Shown here: positions 14,406 through 23,743 of the stretch, piece after piece
Position numbering within the stretch: the first letter of the stretch is position 1
Layout of the letters: each line of letters begins with the position of its first letter
NCBI GenBank assembly: GCA_964415785.1
Contig: CAYQBU010000040.1
Location: 1 to 25,796, forward strand
Reading direction: 5' to 3'
DNA: 25,796 nucleotides
From: SLJM01 sp964415785
GTDB lineage: Bacteria > Myxococcota_A > Bradymonadia > Bradymonadales > Bradymonadaceae
Program-made: the position numbers and the translations under genes
The notes under the pieces: model-generated
Seen by the model: only the letters and a program-made list of their open reading frames with translations
Databases searched by the model: none
Told to the model about the DNA's origin: nothing

Positions 14406-15584
14406 TCAGTGACGCTGGAGGACGCGCCGGTAGGTCTCGAGGACGGTTTGGGCAGAGGAGCGCCACTGGAATTGACGGGCGCGGGGGGGGCCGGCCTGCT
14501 GGAAGTGGTGGCGAAGGTCGTCGTTTTCGTCGAGGCGGCGCATGGCCTCAGCCATGGCGGGGATGTCGTCGGGATCGACGGTGAGGGCGGCGTCGCCGCA
14601 GACCTCAGCGGGGGCGCCGCGATCGGCGGTGAGGACGGCGGTGCCGCAGGCCATGGCCTCCACGGCGGGCAGGCCAAAGCCCTCGTAAAGGGAGGGAAAG
14701 AGAAAGATGCGGGCCATGGCGTAGAGGGCGCGAAGTTGGGGCAGCGTGACGCCGTCGAGGAGGATGACCCGGGAGTTGAGGCGGGGATCGTCGAGGAGTT
14801 GGCGCAGCTCGCCGTGGGCACCGCTGTAGATGCGGCGGACCATGACCAGGTACATCTGGGGATCGTCGGCGAAGGCCTCGATGAAGGCGCGCAGGGCGCC
14901 GGGGTGGTTTTTATAGGGTGAGCCCTGGCCGACGATGAGGGCAAAGCGGGTGCGCGGTGCCATCCAGTCGTTGAGCAGCGGCCAGGCCTCCACGGGGTCG
15001 ACGGGACGAAAGTAGGGGTCGACACCGTTATAACTGACCGCGACGTCCTCGGCGTCGTTGGGAAACCAGTCCTCGATCTCTCGACGGGAGTGGTGGGAGA
15101 CGGTGAGGATGGCGTCGGCCTCGTCGACGGAGGGGGGAATGACCAGGCGGTTAAAGAAGCCGGAGACCAGTTTTTTCAGGGGGCGGTTGGAGCAAAAGGA
15201 GGGATCGATGAGCCACATGATGTCGTGGAGGGTAAAAATGGCCGGCACGGGGAGGTCGCGGGGCAGCAGGTTAAAGGGGCTGTGGAAGAGATCGACGCCC
15301 TCAAAGTCCAGGCGGTGGCGGAGCAGATATCGGGTGGCCGGTGAATTTGGAGCGGAGTGAAACGTTTGATAGTCAACGCGCGTGTGTTCCACAGGGCGCG
15401 GCCGGTTGGGATGGGTGATCAGGCTCAGGCGTAGCTGATCATCGAGCGTGAGCAGATGGTTGATGAGCTGCTCGGTGTAGCGGCCGATGCCGCTGGGATG
15501 GCCGTTGAGATAACGGGCATCGATCATGACCGTGGCGTCGGTACTGGAAGTGACCGGCGATGTGCGAGATGGTGTGGCGTCCAT
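14406..15584 (-). CDS. GT4-family glycosyltransferase (GT-B fold)
   Basis: This 392-residue protein is a retaining glycosyltransferase of the GT4 type. The N-terminal domain opens with VMIDARYLNGHPSGIGRYTE, where the SGIGRY glycine loop contacts the acceptor side. The C-terminal nucleotide-sugar domain has VGQGSPYKNHPGALRAF (typical VG..PRKN) and the donor-binding motif EGFGLPAVEAMACG starting at E301. There is no membrane span. It probably adds a hexose to a polysaccharide or glycolipid; donor and acceptor are unknown. GGAGG lies five bases before the ATG. It is divergent from the RND exporter across 107 bp, and a surface-polysaccharide role would fit the envelope-related surroundings. Confidence 0.92.
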   Translation of the reverse strand: MDATPSRTSPVTSSTDATVMIDARYLNGHPSGIGRYTEQLINHLLTLDDQLRLSLITHPNRPRPVEHTRVDYQTFHSAPNSPATRYLLRHRLDFEGVDLFHSPFNLLPRDLPVPAIFTLHDIMWLIDPSFCSNRPLKKLVSGFFNRLVIPPSVDEADAILTVSHHSRREIEDWFPNDAEDVAVSYNGVDPYFRPVDPVEAWPLLNDWMAPRTRFALIVGQGSPYKNHPGALRAFIEAFADDPQMYLVMVRRIYSGAHGELRQLLDDPRLNSRVILLDGVTLPQLRALYAMARIFLFPSLYEGFGLPAVEAMACGTAVLTADRGAPAEVCGDAALTVDPDDIPAMAEAMRRLDENDDLRHHFQQAGPPRARQFQWRSSAQTVLETYRRVLQRH

Positions 15585-15691
15585 AAAAACCTCCGCCGCT
15601 CTGATAGCACGTTTGAGAGTGTCGGCAAGGGTCGACGTCAGGCGAGTGAAGCAGAAGAAGTTAATGATCTTCGAGAGACGAGTGATCGACG

Positions 15692-18334
15692 ATGTTGCGA
15701 GAGGGATTTGAGGCCTATTTTCGGAAGGTGGTGGGGCCCCATCACCGCAGGTTGACGGTGGCGAGCCTGGTGATGACGGCGCTGGCGGTGCTGGTGGTGG
15801 CGACGCAGTGGAATATCAATAATGATTTCCGCGAGTTGCTGCCCGGTGATTCGGAGGCCGGACGGGTGGTCGACGAGGTCAGCGAGCGGGTGGGCTCGGG
15901 GTCGACGCTCTTTGTGGTGATCGACAGCCCGGATCGGCAGGCGAATCGCGATTTTGCCGAAGCCTATGCCGAGGAGTTGAGGGCCCATCCCGATATTGCG
16001 CTGGCCCATTATCACAACGATCGAAGCTTCTTTGAGGAGCACAGGCTGCTGTACGTGGAGTCCGACGATCTGTTGGAGCTCAACGATCGGATTCGGAGTC
16101 GCATGCGCGAGGAGCGCCAGCGCCAAAACCCGCTATTCGTTGATCTGAGCGAAGACGACGAGGAAGAGGACGAGAGCGTCGATACCAGCGATATCGAGGA
16201 GCGCTACGACGATATGGCGCACCAGGATTATCGGGAGTACCTGGAGGCCGACGACGGCTATTCGCTGACGATTATGGTGCGGTTTGGGGAGGGGTCCACA
16301 GATCTGGCGACGACGCGGGAGTTGATGGAGGACGTGCGTCGGATCGGAAGGGATCTGGAGCCGGAGAGTTTTCACGAAGAGATGTTTCTGGAGTACGGGG
16401 GCGGGCTGGTCAACCGCGACGGACAGTACTCGTCGATCCTGGAGGATGTGGTCAAATCAGCGCTCTTTACGATCATCGGCCTGTTTTTGGTGATCTCGCT
16501 ATACTTCAGGCGATTCCGGGCCGTGGGGCTGGTGTTGCTCCCGCTGGTGATGGCCGTGGTGTGGACCTTTGCACTGGCCTTTTTGATCTTCGGGGAGTTG
16601 ACGACGATCACCATCTTTGTGTTTGCCATTTTGCTGGGTCTGGGGATCGACTTCAGCATTCACCTGCTCAATGGATACGATCGAGAGCGGATGGAGGGGC
16701 TAGAGCCGTTGGAGGCGTTGATGGAGTGCTACCGGTCGGTGGGCCGGGCGACGGTGATGGGGGGAGTGACGACGTTTTCGACCTTCGTGGTGCTGTCGTT
16801 TGCCCAATTCCGGGGGCTGGCCCAATTTGGTCAGGTGTCGGCGATCGGGGTGGCGATGATGGTATTGGCGATGGTGATGACCCTGCCGGCGTTGATCATG
16901 ACGCTGCAAGAGCGCTGGCCCCATGCGCCGGATCGAGCGAAGACGATTCAAGAGAGGTGGGATCTGGATCGGTGGTATCACCGAGAGAATCTGGCGCGGG
17001 CAGCGCCCTGGATGCTGGGTCTGGCGGTGGTGATGATCGGGCTGGCGGTCACGCAGATCCCGAATCTTCAATTTGAGGAAAATTTCCGCAAGATCGGCGA
17101 GGTAGAGACGCCCTGGCAACGGGCGCAGGAGCCGGATCCGGTGGAGGAGGAACTCGAGGAGATCCGCGATCGGGCCTCGTCGCTGGGCGAAGACGTCGTC
17201 GATCGGGCCATCGAGGTGCGGGAGGCCGTCGATCCGGAGAGCTTCGTGCGCGATCGCGAACAGATGAGCACGGGGGCCAAATATACGAGCGCCCTGAGTC
17301 GGATGCATTCCTCGACGCCGACGCTCCTATTGCTCGACGATGTGGAGTCGGCCTTTGAGCTGTACTGGCATATGCACGAGATGCAGGAGGCGGGCGAGTT
17401 AGAGACCGTGCGCTCCGTGACGGCGGTGCATGCCTTTATGCCGGGGACCGACGAGGAGCAGCGCGATCGCCTGGAGGCGATGGAGACCTTGAGAGAGACT
17501 CTGGAGCACGATGATCTGCGTCGGTTGAGCGCCGAGGAGCGCGCCGATCTGGAGGAGCTTCGCGATCTGGTCGGGGTCAATGCAGTGACGGTTTATGACC
17601 TTCCCGATTGGGCCAAGCGCATGTTTATGGAGGCGGGGCCCAAGGCCAGGGAGGCCGCGGAGGGCGAGGAGTTTGCTTTTGAGTATATCCTGTACGTCAA
17701 CGAGGCGATCGACCACATGGTGGGCGAGGAGGCGCGGCGGTTTTTGGGCCAGGTCCAGGAGGCGGTGGAGACCAGCGGGGTAGACGCTCGGATCGGAAGC
17801 CAGGCCTATATCTATACGTCGATGCTCGACGAGATTCAGACCGATGGGGCGAGGATGCTGGGCCTGGCGCTGGTGGTGGTGTTTTTGCTGCTGATGCTCT
17901 ATTTCCGAAGTCCCGTGCGGGCGACGGTGGCGTTGATTCCCTTGATCGTAGGTACGATCTGGATGCTGGGTTTTGCGGCCTGGTTTGGGATCAAGCTCGA
18001 TTTTTTCAACGTGATCATCTTGCCGGTGATCATCGGGATTGGCATCGATGATGGGCTCCACTTTTATAATCGCTATCTGGACGTCGGGGAGGGATCCATT
18101 CTGGACGTCGGCTATCACGTGGGCTCGGCGGTGGGGATGACGACGGTGACGTCGATGATCGGATTTGGAGGACTGGCGATCACCAATGAAGCGGGGCTAC
18201 AGTCGATCGGGTATCTGGCGTTTACAGGACTGGGATGTGCCTTTATCGCCACCATCCTGATCATGCCGGCGCTACTGTGGGTCGCCGAGCAGCGCCGGTG
18301 GCGTTGGGTGCTGCCTCGAGAGGACAAGAAATGA
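15692..18334 (+). CDS. RND/MMPL-superfamily exporter
   Basis: The 880-residue protein has the two-fold RND layout. There is one N-terminal span (~13-35), a large periplasmic loop, a cluster of five spans (~250-400), then a second single span (~430-450), a second loop and five more spans (~715-870). The paired family motifs GLGIDFSIHLLNGY and GIGIDDGLHFYNRY carry the membrane aspartates expected for proton coupling. Size and loops fit the MMPL/HpnN-like group, which moves hydrophobic lipids or hopanoids, rather than the AcrB drug pumps. Both loops are very acidic. No membrane-fusion protein or TolC gene is adjacent. Instead the next gene encodes a secreted AttH/Svf1-like protein, about 100 bp downstream on the same strand. 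The ribosome-binding site is weak. Confidence 0.9.
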   Translation: MLREGFEAYFRKVVGPHHRRLTVASLVMTALAVLVVATQWNINNDFRELLPGDSEAGRVVDEVSERVGSGSTLFVVIDSPDRQANRDFAEAYAEELRAHPDIALAHYHNDRSFFEEHRLLYVESDDLLELNDRIRSRMREERQRQNPLFVDLSEDDEEEDESVDTSDIEERYDDMAHQDYREYLEADDGYSLTIMVRFGEGSTDLATTRELMEDVRRIGRDLEPESFHEEMFLEYGGGLVNRDGQYSSILEDVVKSALFTIIGLFLVISLYFRRFRAVGLVLLPLVMAVVWTFALAFLIFGELTTITIFVFAILLGLGIDFSIHLLNGYDRERMEGLEPLEALMECYRSVGRATVMGGVTTFSTFVVLSFAQFRGLAQFGQVSAIGVAMMVLAMVMTLPALIMTLQERWPHAPDRAKTIQERWDLDRWYHRENLARAAPWMLGLAVVMIGLAVTQIPNLQFEENFRKIGEVETPWQRAQEPDPVEEELEEIRDRASSLGEDVVDRAIEVREAVDPESFVRDREQMSTGAKYTSALSRMHSSTPTLLLLDDVESAFELYWHMHEMQEAGELETVRSVTAVHAFMPGTDEEQRDRLEAMETLRETLEHDDLRRLSAEERADLEELRDLVGVNAVTVYDLPDWAKRMFMEAGPKAREAAEGEEFAFEYILYVNEAIDHMVGEEARRFLGQVQEAVETSGVDARIGSQAYIYTSMLDEIQTDGARMLGLALVVVFLLLMLYFRSPVRATVALIPLIVGTIWMLGFAAWFGIKLDFFNVIILPVIIGIGIDDGLHFYNRYLDVGEGSILDVGYHVGSAVGMTTVTSMIGFGGLAITNEAGLQSIGYLAFTGLGCAFIATILIMPALLWVAEQRRWRWVLPREDKK

Positions 18335-18435
18335 ATCAAAGCCAGGCGCCATGCGTCTAGGTTGCACAGGTGGCCCCCGGGCTACCCGACAAGGTCGGAG
18401 GAGGATTTCTTTTGAAGGTACAGAAGGATTACAGG

Positions 18436-19524
18436 ATGAGACGAATAGCGATCATGATAGTTGCAGCCCTGGTGGTGAGCCTGGGCGTCAGTGCGACGGC
18501 CACGGCGACCGAGGGCTGGGGCAGCGGTCAGACGGCGGGAACGCCGACGATGGATGACCTGATCCCGTCGATGAGTTCGGGCCAGGCCTATTCGGAGCGC
18601 TATAGCTTTTCCTTTAATCCCGATCAGGGGGGCCATATCGGCATCAACCTGACGATCTCGAACCTCGGGGTTCGAAGCGGTTATGGAGCCTCGGAGCTGA
18701 GGCTGGATATGCCGGATCGCGATCGCTACAGCAAAAGCGAGCGCGAGAGCCGTCGAAATTGGTCCTACGATGAGGAAAGCTTCGGGCTCCAGATCGCCGA
18801 TGCCGAGCTTCGGGCGGACGGAGAGAATGCCTTTGAGTACCGCTATGACGATGGCGATGTGAAGGTAGAGCTTCGCTTTGAAAAGCGGGTGCCCATGTGG
18901 CAGCCGGGCAACGGTGAGATCCGAAGTGGCGATGATTATTATCGATTCACGCTGGTGGCGCCCCGATCGCGGGTCACCGGCCGGGTCTATATCGATGGGG
19001 AGTGGCACGATGTGTCGACGGAGGACTCGGGCTATGCCGATCACGTGGTGACCAATGTGGCGCCCTTTGATCTGGGCAAGCGGTTTACGCGCTTTCGAGC
19101 CTATGAGGACGACGTCTTTATCCTGTGGCGAGAGATCGATTTGACCAGTAAGTATGGCGGCCGGCCCGTGACCTGGGTGGTCGTGGGGGTGGGCGATGAG
19201 ATCGTGTACGAAGATGCCAATGCGGAGGTGCGGTTTGGCGAGGTGGAGCGCCACGAGTCCTCGGGCTATCAGGTTCCCCATGCGGCGCAGGTGCGCTCCG
19301 ACAAGGGCGACGACCAGTTGCGCTTTTTGTTGAGGGGCGACGACTATAATCATCGCGATCTGCTGGCGAGCTATGGACGGGTGGCCCGGATGGTGGCGGG
19401 GTCGCTCAGCGATCCGCATCAATTCAACGTCGAGGGACGCTACGCTTTAGAGGTGACCGTCGACGGTCGACCGCTGCGGGTGACCGGCGAAAACCGGTTT
19501 ACCATCGACTACGTGAACCAGTGA
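18436..19524 (+). CDS. Secreted AttH/Svf1-like (lipocalin-type) lipid-binding protein
   Basis: The 362-residue protein has a signal peptide (MRRIAIMIVAALVVSLGVSA, cleavage near 25), so it acts in the periplasm or outside. Order of blocks: NLTISNLGVR near the N-terminus, then VTGRVYIDGEWHDVSTEDSG, YADHVVTNVAPFDLGKRFTR, FRAYEDDVFILWREIDL, and YGG followed by VTWVVVGVGDEIVYED. This order resembles the AttH/CrtC/Svf1 double-lipocalin family; yeast Svf1, as I recall, carries ceramides. A hydrophobic-ligand carrier is the best guess, medium confidence only. I chose the ATG at 18436 because AGAAGG precedes it and the signal peptide starts there; 22 upstream in-frame residues are unlikely. It follows the RND exporter and ends at a terminator, so the two probably form one unit. 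Confidence 0.75.
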   Translation: MRRIAIMIVAALVVSLGVSATATATEGWGSGQTAGTPTMDDLIPSMSSGQAYSERYSFSFNPDQGGHIGINLTISNLGVRSGYGASELRLDMPDRDRYSKSERESRRNWSYDEESFGLQIADAELRADGENAFEYRYDDGDVKVELRFEKRVPMWQPGNGEIRSGDDYYRFTLVAPRSRVTGRVYIDGEWHDVSTEDSGYADHVVTNVAPFDLGKRFTRFRAYEDDVFILWREIDLTSKYGGRPVTWVVVGVGDEIVYEDANAEVRFGEVERHESSGYQVPHAAQVRSDKGDDQLRFLLRGDDYNHRDLLASYGRVARMVAGSLSDPHQFNVEGRYALEVTVDGRPLRVTGENRFTIDYVNQ

Positions 19525-19558
19525 ATCTGGGGTGATCAAGTCCTGGAGGGGAGAGCGC

Positions 19559-19590
19559 AAAACCCGTTGGCCCGGTGGCCGGCGGGTTTT
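19559..19590 (+). terminator. Intrinsic terminator after RND/Svf1-like unit
   Basis: AAAACCCG (19559-19566) pairs with CGGGTTTT (19583-19590), with an inner GGCC/GGCC pairing. The T tract is short but the symmetrical A/T ends make it usable on both strands. Confidence 0.85.
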
Positions 19591-19660
19591 GTCGTGACGT
19601 GAGAGGGTTGTTTTGAGCGCTATGGAGTTTATTACTTCAAGTGTCAGTTGCCCGTGCTCG

Positions 19661-19677
19661 CCATCTCTATGAGATGG
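19661..19677 (+). promoter_or_regulatory. Leader hairpin upstream of baeRF3 gene
   Basis: CCATCTC-tat-GAGATGG forms a perfect 7-bp hairpin with a 3-base loop, ending 43 bases before the start codon. It could stabilise the mRNA or be a protein site. No canonical promoter is convincing in the 130 bp between the terminator and the gene. Confidence 0.35.
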
Positions 19678-19720
19678 AGGGTTCGGAGCTCAAAACTCAC
19701 CGGTGCAATCAGGAGGCTAT

Positions 19721-20941
19721 ATGGATCGATTTGGACGAGAGGAATTCCGAGAGCTACTGGATGTGAATGAGACACCATCGGTCTCTATCTATATGCCGAT
19801 CGAGCGCCAGGAGATGACCAATAAGGCGCTTCGGCTGCAGTTGAGAGCGCAGGTCGACGAGGTTGAAGAGCGCCTGGAGGCGACGGAGAGCGTCGATGAT
19901 GAGGAGGCCAAGAAGGTCCTGGAGCCGCTGCGGGCGATGCTCGACGAGCGCGATCTCTTTGATCACTCGGGAGACGGCCTGGCGATCTTTGTCGCGCCGG
20001 GCCTGACAGCGCGGTATTTCTTGCCGGTCCGTTTTGAGGCCACGACGGTAGTGGGCTCCAATTTCCATACGCGACCGCTTCTGGAACATATCGCCATGCC
20101 CTCGGATTATTGGGTGTTGGCGATCGGTGAAAAAGAGGTGTCCTTCTGGGAGGGAAGCCCCACCGGAGTGCAGGCCAAGGAGATCGAGGATCTGCCCAAA
20201 AACCTGCAAGAGGCATTGATGATCGAGCAGGAGAAGGGCCAGGACGGGCTCAATTATCAGACGGGCTCCAATTATACCTCCGGGGGGTCGACGACGGATT
20301 CCGGGGGCGGTTCGCGCAGTTTGCCCTCGCCGGTCTATCACGGCCATGGAGGGGGCAAAGAAGAACACAAAGCCTATCTCAAGCGCTATTTCAGCGAGGT
20401 GTCGCAGGGGATTCGCGACTATCTGGGCAATGCCGAGGGACCTGTGATCCTTGCGGCCGTCGATTTTTGCCACCCGATATTCAAGGACGCCAGTCGCCTG
20501 AGGAATCTGGCCGACGAGGGTATTGAGGGCAATGTCCATTACTGGAACAACAAAGACATCTACGAGGCGGCCTGGCCGATCGCCAAGAGGCAGATGGACC
20601 AACGCCTGGAGAAGGCGCTGGAGGAATGGGAGAGAGCCTACGGCAAGGGCAATGGAGAACAGGACCTGGCGACGGTGGGTCGGCGAGTCATCGAGAGTCG
20701 CGTGCATCGCCTGCTTCTGGACGAAGAGGCCGAGTTGTGGGGCCAATTCGACAGGACCACAGGTGAGATCAAGCGATTGAGCGACGATGCCGATGAGGAA
20801 GAAAAGGCGATGGCCGTCGATGTCTACGATGAAATCGCGGAGACCGTGGTTCAACTCGGCGGTGACGTGGTGGTGCTGCCCTCGGAGCGCATGCCCACGA
20901 AGACCGGCATCGGCGCTATTTTGAGGGGCAATAGCGGTTGA
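19721..20941 (+). CDS. baeRF3-family protein (bacterial archaeo-eukaryotic release factor-like)
   Basis: The 406-residue protein matches the baeRF3 family along its length. It has SVSIYMPIER near the N-terminus, DLFDHSGDGLAIFVAPG, YFLPVRFEATTVVGSNFHTR and PLLEHI in the middle, a YHGHGGGKEE glycine loop, then LKRYFSEVSQGIRDYLGN and GPVILAAVDFCHPIFKDAS. The end, with GGDVVVLPSERMP, is the usual family C-terminus. These proteins are distant relatives of archaeal and eukaryotic release factor 1, predicted from comparative genomics to act in ribosome rescue or translational stress; direct evidence is scarce. A Ser/Gly-rich linker (~180-205) breaks the middle. The start at 19721 has AGGAGG six bases upstream. 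It is a single-gene unit between two terminators. Confidence 0.85.
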   Translation: MDRFGREEFRELLDVNETPSVSIYMPIERQEMTNKALRLQLRAQVDEVEERLEATESVDDEEAKKVLEPLRAMLDERDLFDHSGDGLAIFVAPGLTARYFLPVRFEATTVVGSNFHTRPLLEHIAMPSDYWVLAIGEKEVSFWEGSPTGVQAKEIEDLPKNLQEALMIEQEKGQDGLNYQTGSNYTSGGSTTDSGGGSRSLPSPVYHGHGGGKEEHKAYLKRYFSEVSQGIRDYLGNAEGPVILAAVDFCHPIFKDASRLRNLADEGIEGNVHYWNNKDIYEAAWPIAKRQMDQRLEKALEEWERAYGKGNGEQDLATVGRRVIESRVHRLLLDEEAELWGQFDRTTGEIKRLSDDADEEEKAMAVDVYDEIAETVVQLGGDVVVLPSERMPTKTGIGAILRGNSG

Positions 20942-20964
20942 GGGAAAGTTTGAAGGAGCAGGTG

Positions 20965-21003
20965 AAGGCCCGCGGGCATCGACAGATGTCTGCGGGCCTT
21001 TTT
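20965..21003 (+). terminator. Intrinsic terminator after baeRF3 gene
   Basis: AAGGCCCGC (20965-20973) pairs with GCGGGCCTT (20992-21000), and the T run continues to 21003. It lies 24 bp after the stop codon. The following ~145 bp up to 21150 holds no clear element. Confidence 0.92.
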
Positions 21004-21149
21004 GGTGGGGGCTTGGGGAGGGAGGATGGAGCCGCGGCGGCTCATGGGTAATGTGGAGAGATGTTGAGGGACAACGGGCGAAGCGCTAGGTTGATGGGAC
21101 ACGCATTGAGCTACAAGAATATGGTTTTGGCCGGCACGATAAGGGCGAG

Positions 21150-23711
21150 ATGAATCGAGGCATAGGGATTGCGATCGCGGGGCTGGTGCTATGGGCGACG
21201 GTGGGGTGTGCCGACTCGCCGGGGCTGGAGACGCCACCGGAAGTAGAGGAGGGTGAGTATATTCGCGCGATATACCAACTCGATGAGGGGGTGGTGCCGA
21301 CGCCGACGGGTCTGCTCTATGACACGGAGGCGGGGCGGTTGAATCTGCCAGTGGAGGAAGGGGCGACGGTGGCGCAGGCGGGGTTTGTGGACTACCTCAA
21401 CCAGCTCGATGGCTACCCGTTGTCGACGCCGATTCGGGTTCCCATGTCGGCGGCGATCGATGAGGGGAGTTTGAACCGATCGGTGTATATGATGAGCGCT
21501 CAAGGGGGCGACGAGATCGATGTGGAGCTGACCTATGACGAGGACCATCAGGCGATATCGGTGCAACCCAAACAGGAGTTGGAGCCCGGCCATCGCTACG
21601 TGGTGGGGGTCGAGGGATACGACTACGGGGTGCGCGGCGAGGATGGTCGGTCGGTGATCGCCGACGAGGCCTTCTTTTTGATCCGGGCGGAGGCGTCGCT
21701 CAGGGATCATCCGGACGCGATGCCCGGCGATAGCGCCGAGGAGCGACAAGAGCGCGCGGAGGCCCTGGCTGAGATTCAAGACGATCTGGAGGGGGGCTTT
21801 GATCTCATGGCCAGTCGAGGGCTGGACCGCGACGAGATGGCCGTGCTCTTTGAGTTTCGCACGACCACGGAGCCGGCGATTCGTTTTGATCCGGGCCAGG
21901 GCGCGGTGCCGATGCCCAATGACCTGCTTCGCGACGACGATGGTGTGGACCTTCCCATCGAAGCGTCGATGAGCGAGGAGGAGCAAGCGATTCGCCAAAA
22001 CCTGTCGGGGAGTGACGGTTTTTCCATCTCCGGGGCGGCGACGGTGGAGAGCACCCATGATATCGGGCCCCGGGCAGAGGGGTTGAAGTTATTGGAGCGA
22101 GGCGAGGAGGGACAGTGGCAGCTCAAGCAGGAGGTGGAGGTGGGCCGACTGGATCGGGGCGATACGATGTGGCTGAAACCGCAGCTGAGCCTGGAGCCGG
22201 AGGAGGACTACGTGCTGGTGGTCACGGAGGCGATGGAGACGGAGAGCGGGCGTGCCCACCGCGCGCAGCCCCTGGGAGCGCTATTGACCATGGATGCGGC
22301 TCTGGTGGAGGGCGGGGCGTCGGCGGTGTCCGTGCTCAGCGACGATGAGGCGATGCGCCTGGAGCCCTTGCGCGAGCAGGTGGTGGAGGCCCTGGATGAG
22401 GCCGGTCCCTGGTCCGACGCGGTGATCACGGCGGTGCCCTTTCGCACGGCGTCGTCGGCGACGTCGGTATTGGAGCGGCGTCAAAAGCTCTACGACCAGC
22501 AGGTGAGCACGGAGGTGACGAATATCGAGAGCACCTGGCCCAGCGGGGGGGCGGGGTTGTTGCTCCTGGGGGTAGAGAGCGTGATCCGGGGAGAGATGAC
22601 GGTTCTGGACCACCTGGATCCGACGACCCGCGAGTTTTATCCCGATGGTCAGGCCGTGGAGCGACAGGCCAAATTTGTGCTGTCGCTGCCCGAGGACGTG
22701 AGCGTGGCGGAGCCGATTCCGGTGGTGCTTTTTGGGCACGGGCTGATGACCAGTCGGGAGCTGCTCTATCTGGTGGCCAGCGAGTTTGGTCGCGAGGGCT
22801 ATGCGGCCCTGTCGGTGGATCTGCCCTATCACGGTGGTCGCGCGGTTTGCATTCGCGACGAGGGCTGCGAGTCGGGGGCGAGCTGCGACACCGACGAAGG
22901 GGTTTGTCGCCACGACGACGGCAGTGAGGCGGGCCTCAACGAGTTGGACGTGACCTTTATGGCGCCCTTTCTGGCGGGGACCCAATACGAGGACCTATTG
23001 AGCTATCCGATGGATAGCGGTGAGGTGTTCATCGATATGGATTCGATTCCAGGGACCCGGGACCACTTCGCGCAGGCGCTGCTCGATCTGCAGCAGGCGG
23101 TGCGGGTGATCCAGGGCGAGGAGTTGGGGGAGGCCGTGGTCCAGGAGAGCGGGCTTTGGCTGGGCGATGAGATCGTCTATATGGGGATGAGCCTGGGCGG
23201 AATTCTGGGCTCAGCGCTGACGGCGACGGAGCCGGCGATCGAGGATTTTGTGCTCAATGTGCCGGCCGCCGATTTGACGACGTTGATCGAGCACTCCCTG
23301 GTCTTTGAGCCCCTGTTTGAGGATGCCCTCGACGCGCGGGGCATCGAGGAGGGCTCAGACGCCTATTTCCAATTCATGAATACCGCCCGGTGGGTGTTGG
23401 ACCCGGTGGATCCATTGAATATGGTGCAGCACACCGTGGAGGCGCCATTGGATTATGGGGCCATGGATGTGGACAATATGCTCGACGACCGGCAGGTGCG
23501 GGTGATGATTCAGCAGGCAGAGGGCGATCGCGTGGTGCCCAATATTGGGACGCAGCGGCTTTCGGAGCGCATGGGCGTTGATTTTGTCAATTACCAGCCG
23601 GGGATCACGGATCACGCCTTTTTATTCGATCCAACGAATACCTCGGCGGCGACCCGCGATGCCCGCGAGGATATGATGGATTTCTTTGAGGCCCGAACGC
23701 CGCGCCAGTAA
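21150..23711 (+). CDS. VolA/Pla-1-like surface lipoprotein lipase
   Basis: The 853-residue lipoprotein has a signal segment ending ATVGC (lipidated C20). The N-terminal ~480 residues are beta-rich with repeated Ig-like phrases (IRVPMSAAIDEGSLN, ELEPGHRYVVGVEGYDYG, and the later SLEPEEDYVLVVTEAME), as in the bacterial lipase N-terminal domain. The C-terminal alpha/beta-hydrolase has GHGLMTSRELLYLVASEFGR, nucleophile S681 in GMSLGG, D793 in EGDRVVP and H822 in TDHAFLF. This plan matches VolA/Pla-1-type lysophospholipases, which release fatty acids at the cell surface. An unusual cysteine insertion (CIRDEGCESGASC..C) sits between beta strands around residues 567-590. The FadL gene follows after 32 bp, as with VolA in Vibrio. 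It is strongly acidic. The ribosome-binding site (AAGGGCGAG) is close to the ATG. Confidence 0.85.
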   Translation: MNRGIGIAIAGLVLWATVGCADSPGLETPPEVEEGEYIRAIYQLDEGVVPTPTGLLYDTEAGRLNLPVEEGATVAQAGFVDYLNQLDGYPLSTPIRVPMSAAIDEGSLNRSVYMMSAQGGDEIDVELTYDEDHQAISVQPKQELEPGHRYVVGVEGYDYGVRGEDGRSVIADEAFFLIRAEASLRDHPDAMPGDSAEERQERAEALAEIQDDLEGGFDLMASRGLDRDEMAVLFEFRTTTEPAIRFDPGQGAVPMPNDLLRDDDGVDLPIEASMSEEEQAIRQNLSGSDGFSISGAATVESTHDIGPRAEGLKLLERGEEGQWQLKQEVEVGRLDRGDTMWLKPQLSLEPEEDYVLVVTEAMETESGRAHRAQPLGALLTMDAALVEGGASAVSVLSDDEAMRLEPLREQVVEALDEAGPWSDAVITAVPFRTASSATSVLERRQKLYDQQVSTEVTNIESTWPSGGAGLLLLGVESVIRGEMTVLDHLDPTTREFYPDGQAVERQAKFVLSLPEDVSVAEPIPVVLFGHGLMTSRELLYLVASEFGREGYAALSVDLPYHGGRAVCIRDEGCESGASCDTDEGVCRHDDGSEAGLNELDVTFMAPFLAGTQYEDLLSYPMDSGEVFIDMDSIPGTRDHFAQALLDLQQAVRVIQGEELGEAVVQESGLWLGDEIVYMGMSLGGILGSALTATEPAIEDFVLNVPAADLTTLIEHSLVFEPLFEDALDARGIEEGSDAYFQFMNTARWVLDPVDPLNMVQHTVEAPLDYGAMDVDNMLDDRQVRVMIQQAEGDRVVPNIGTQRLSERMGVDFVNYQPGITDHAFLFDPTNTSAATRDAREDMMDFFEARTPRQ

Positions 23712-23743
23712 AGGCCACCACCGATGAGTCGACAGGGATTGGT

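Noticed and set aside
19754..20854. Long minus-strand frame opposite the baeRF3 gene, and similar frames at 18382-19422, 341-1090 and 2920-3456
   Set aside because: All lie opposite or out of frame with well-supported genes, lack domain motifs, and are expected from GC-rich codon usage.
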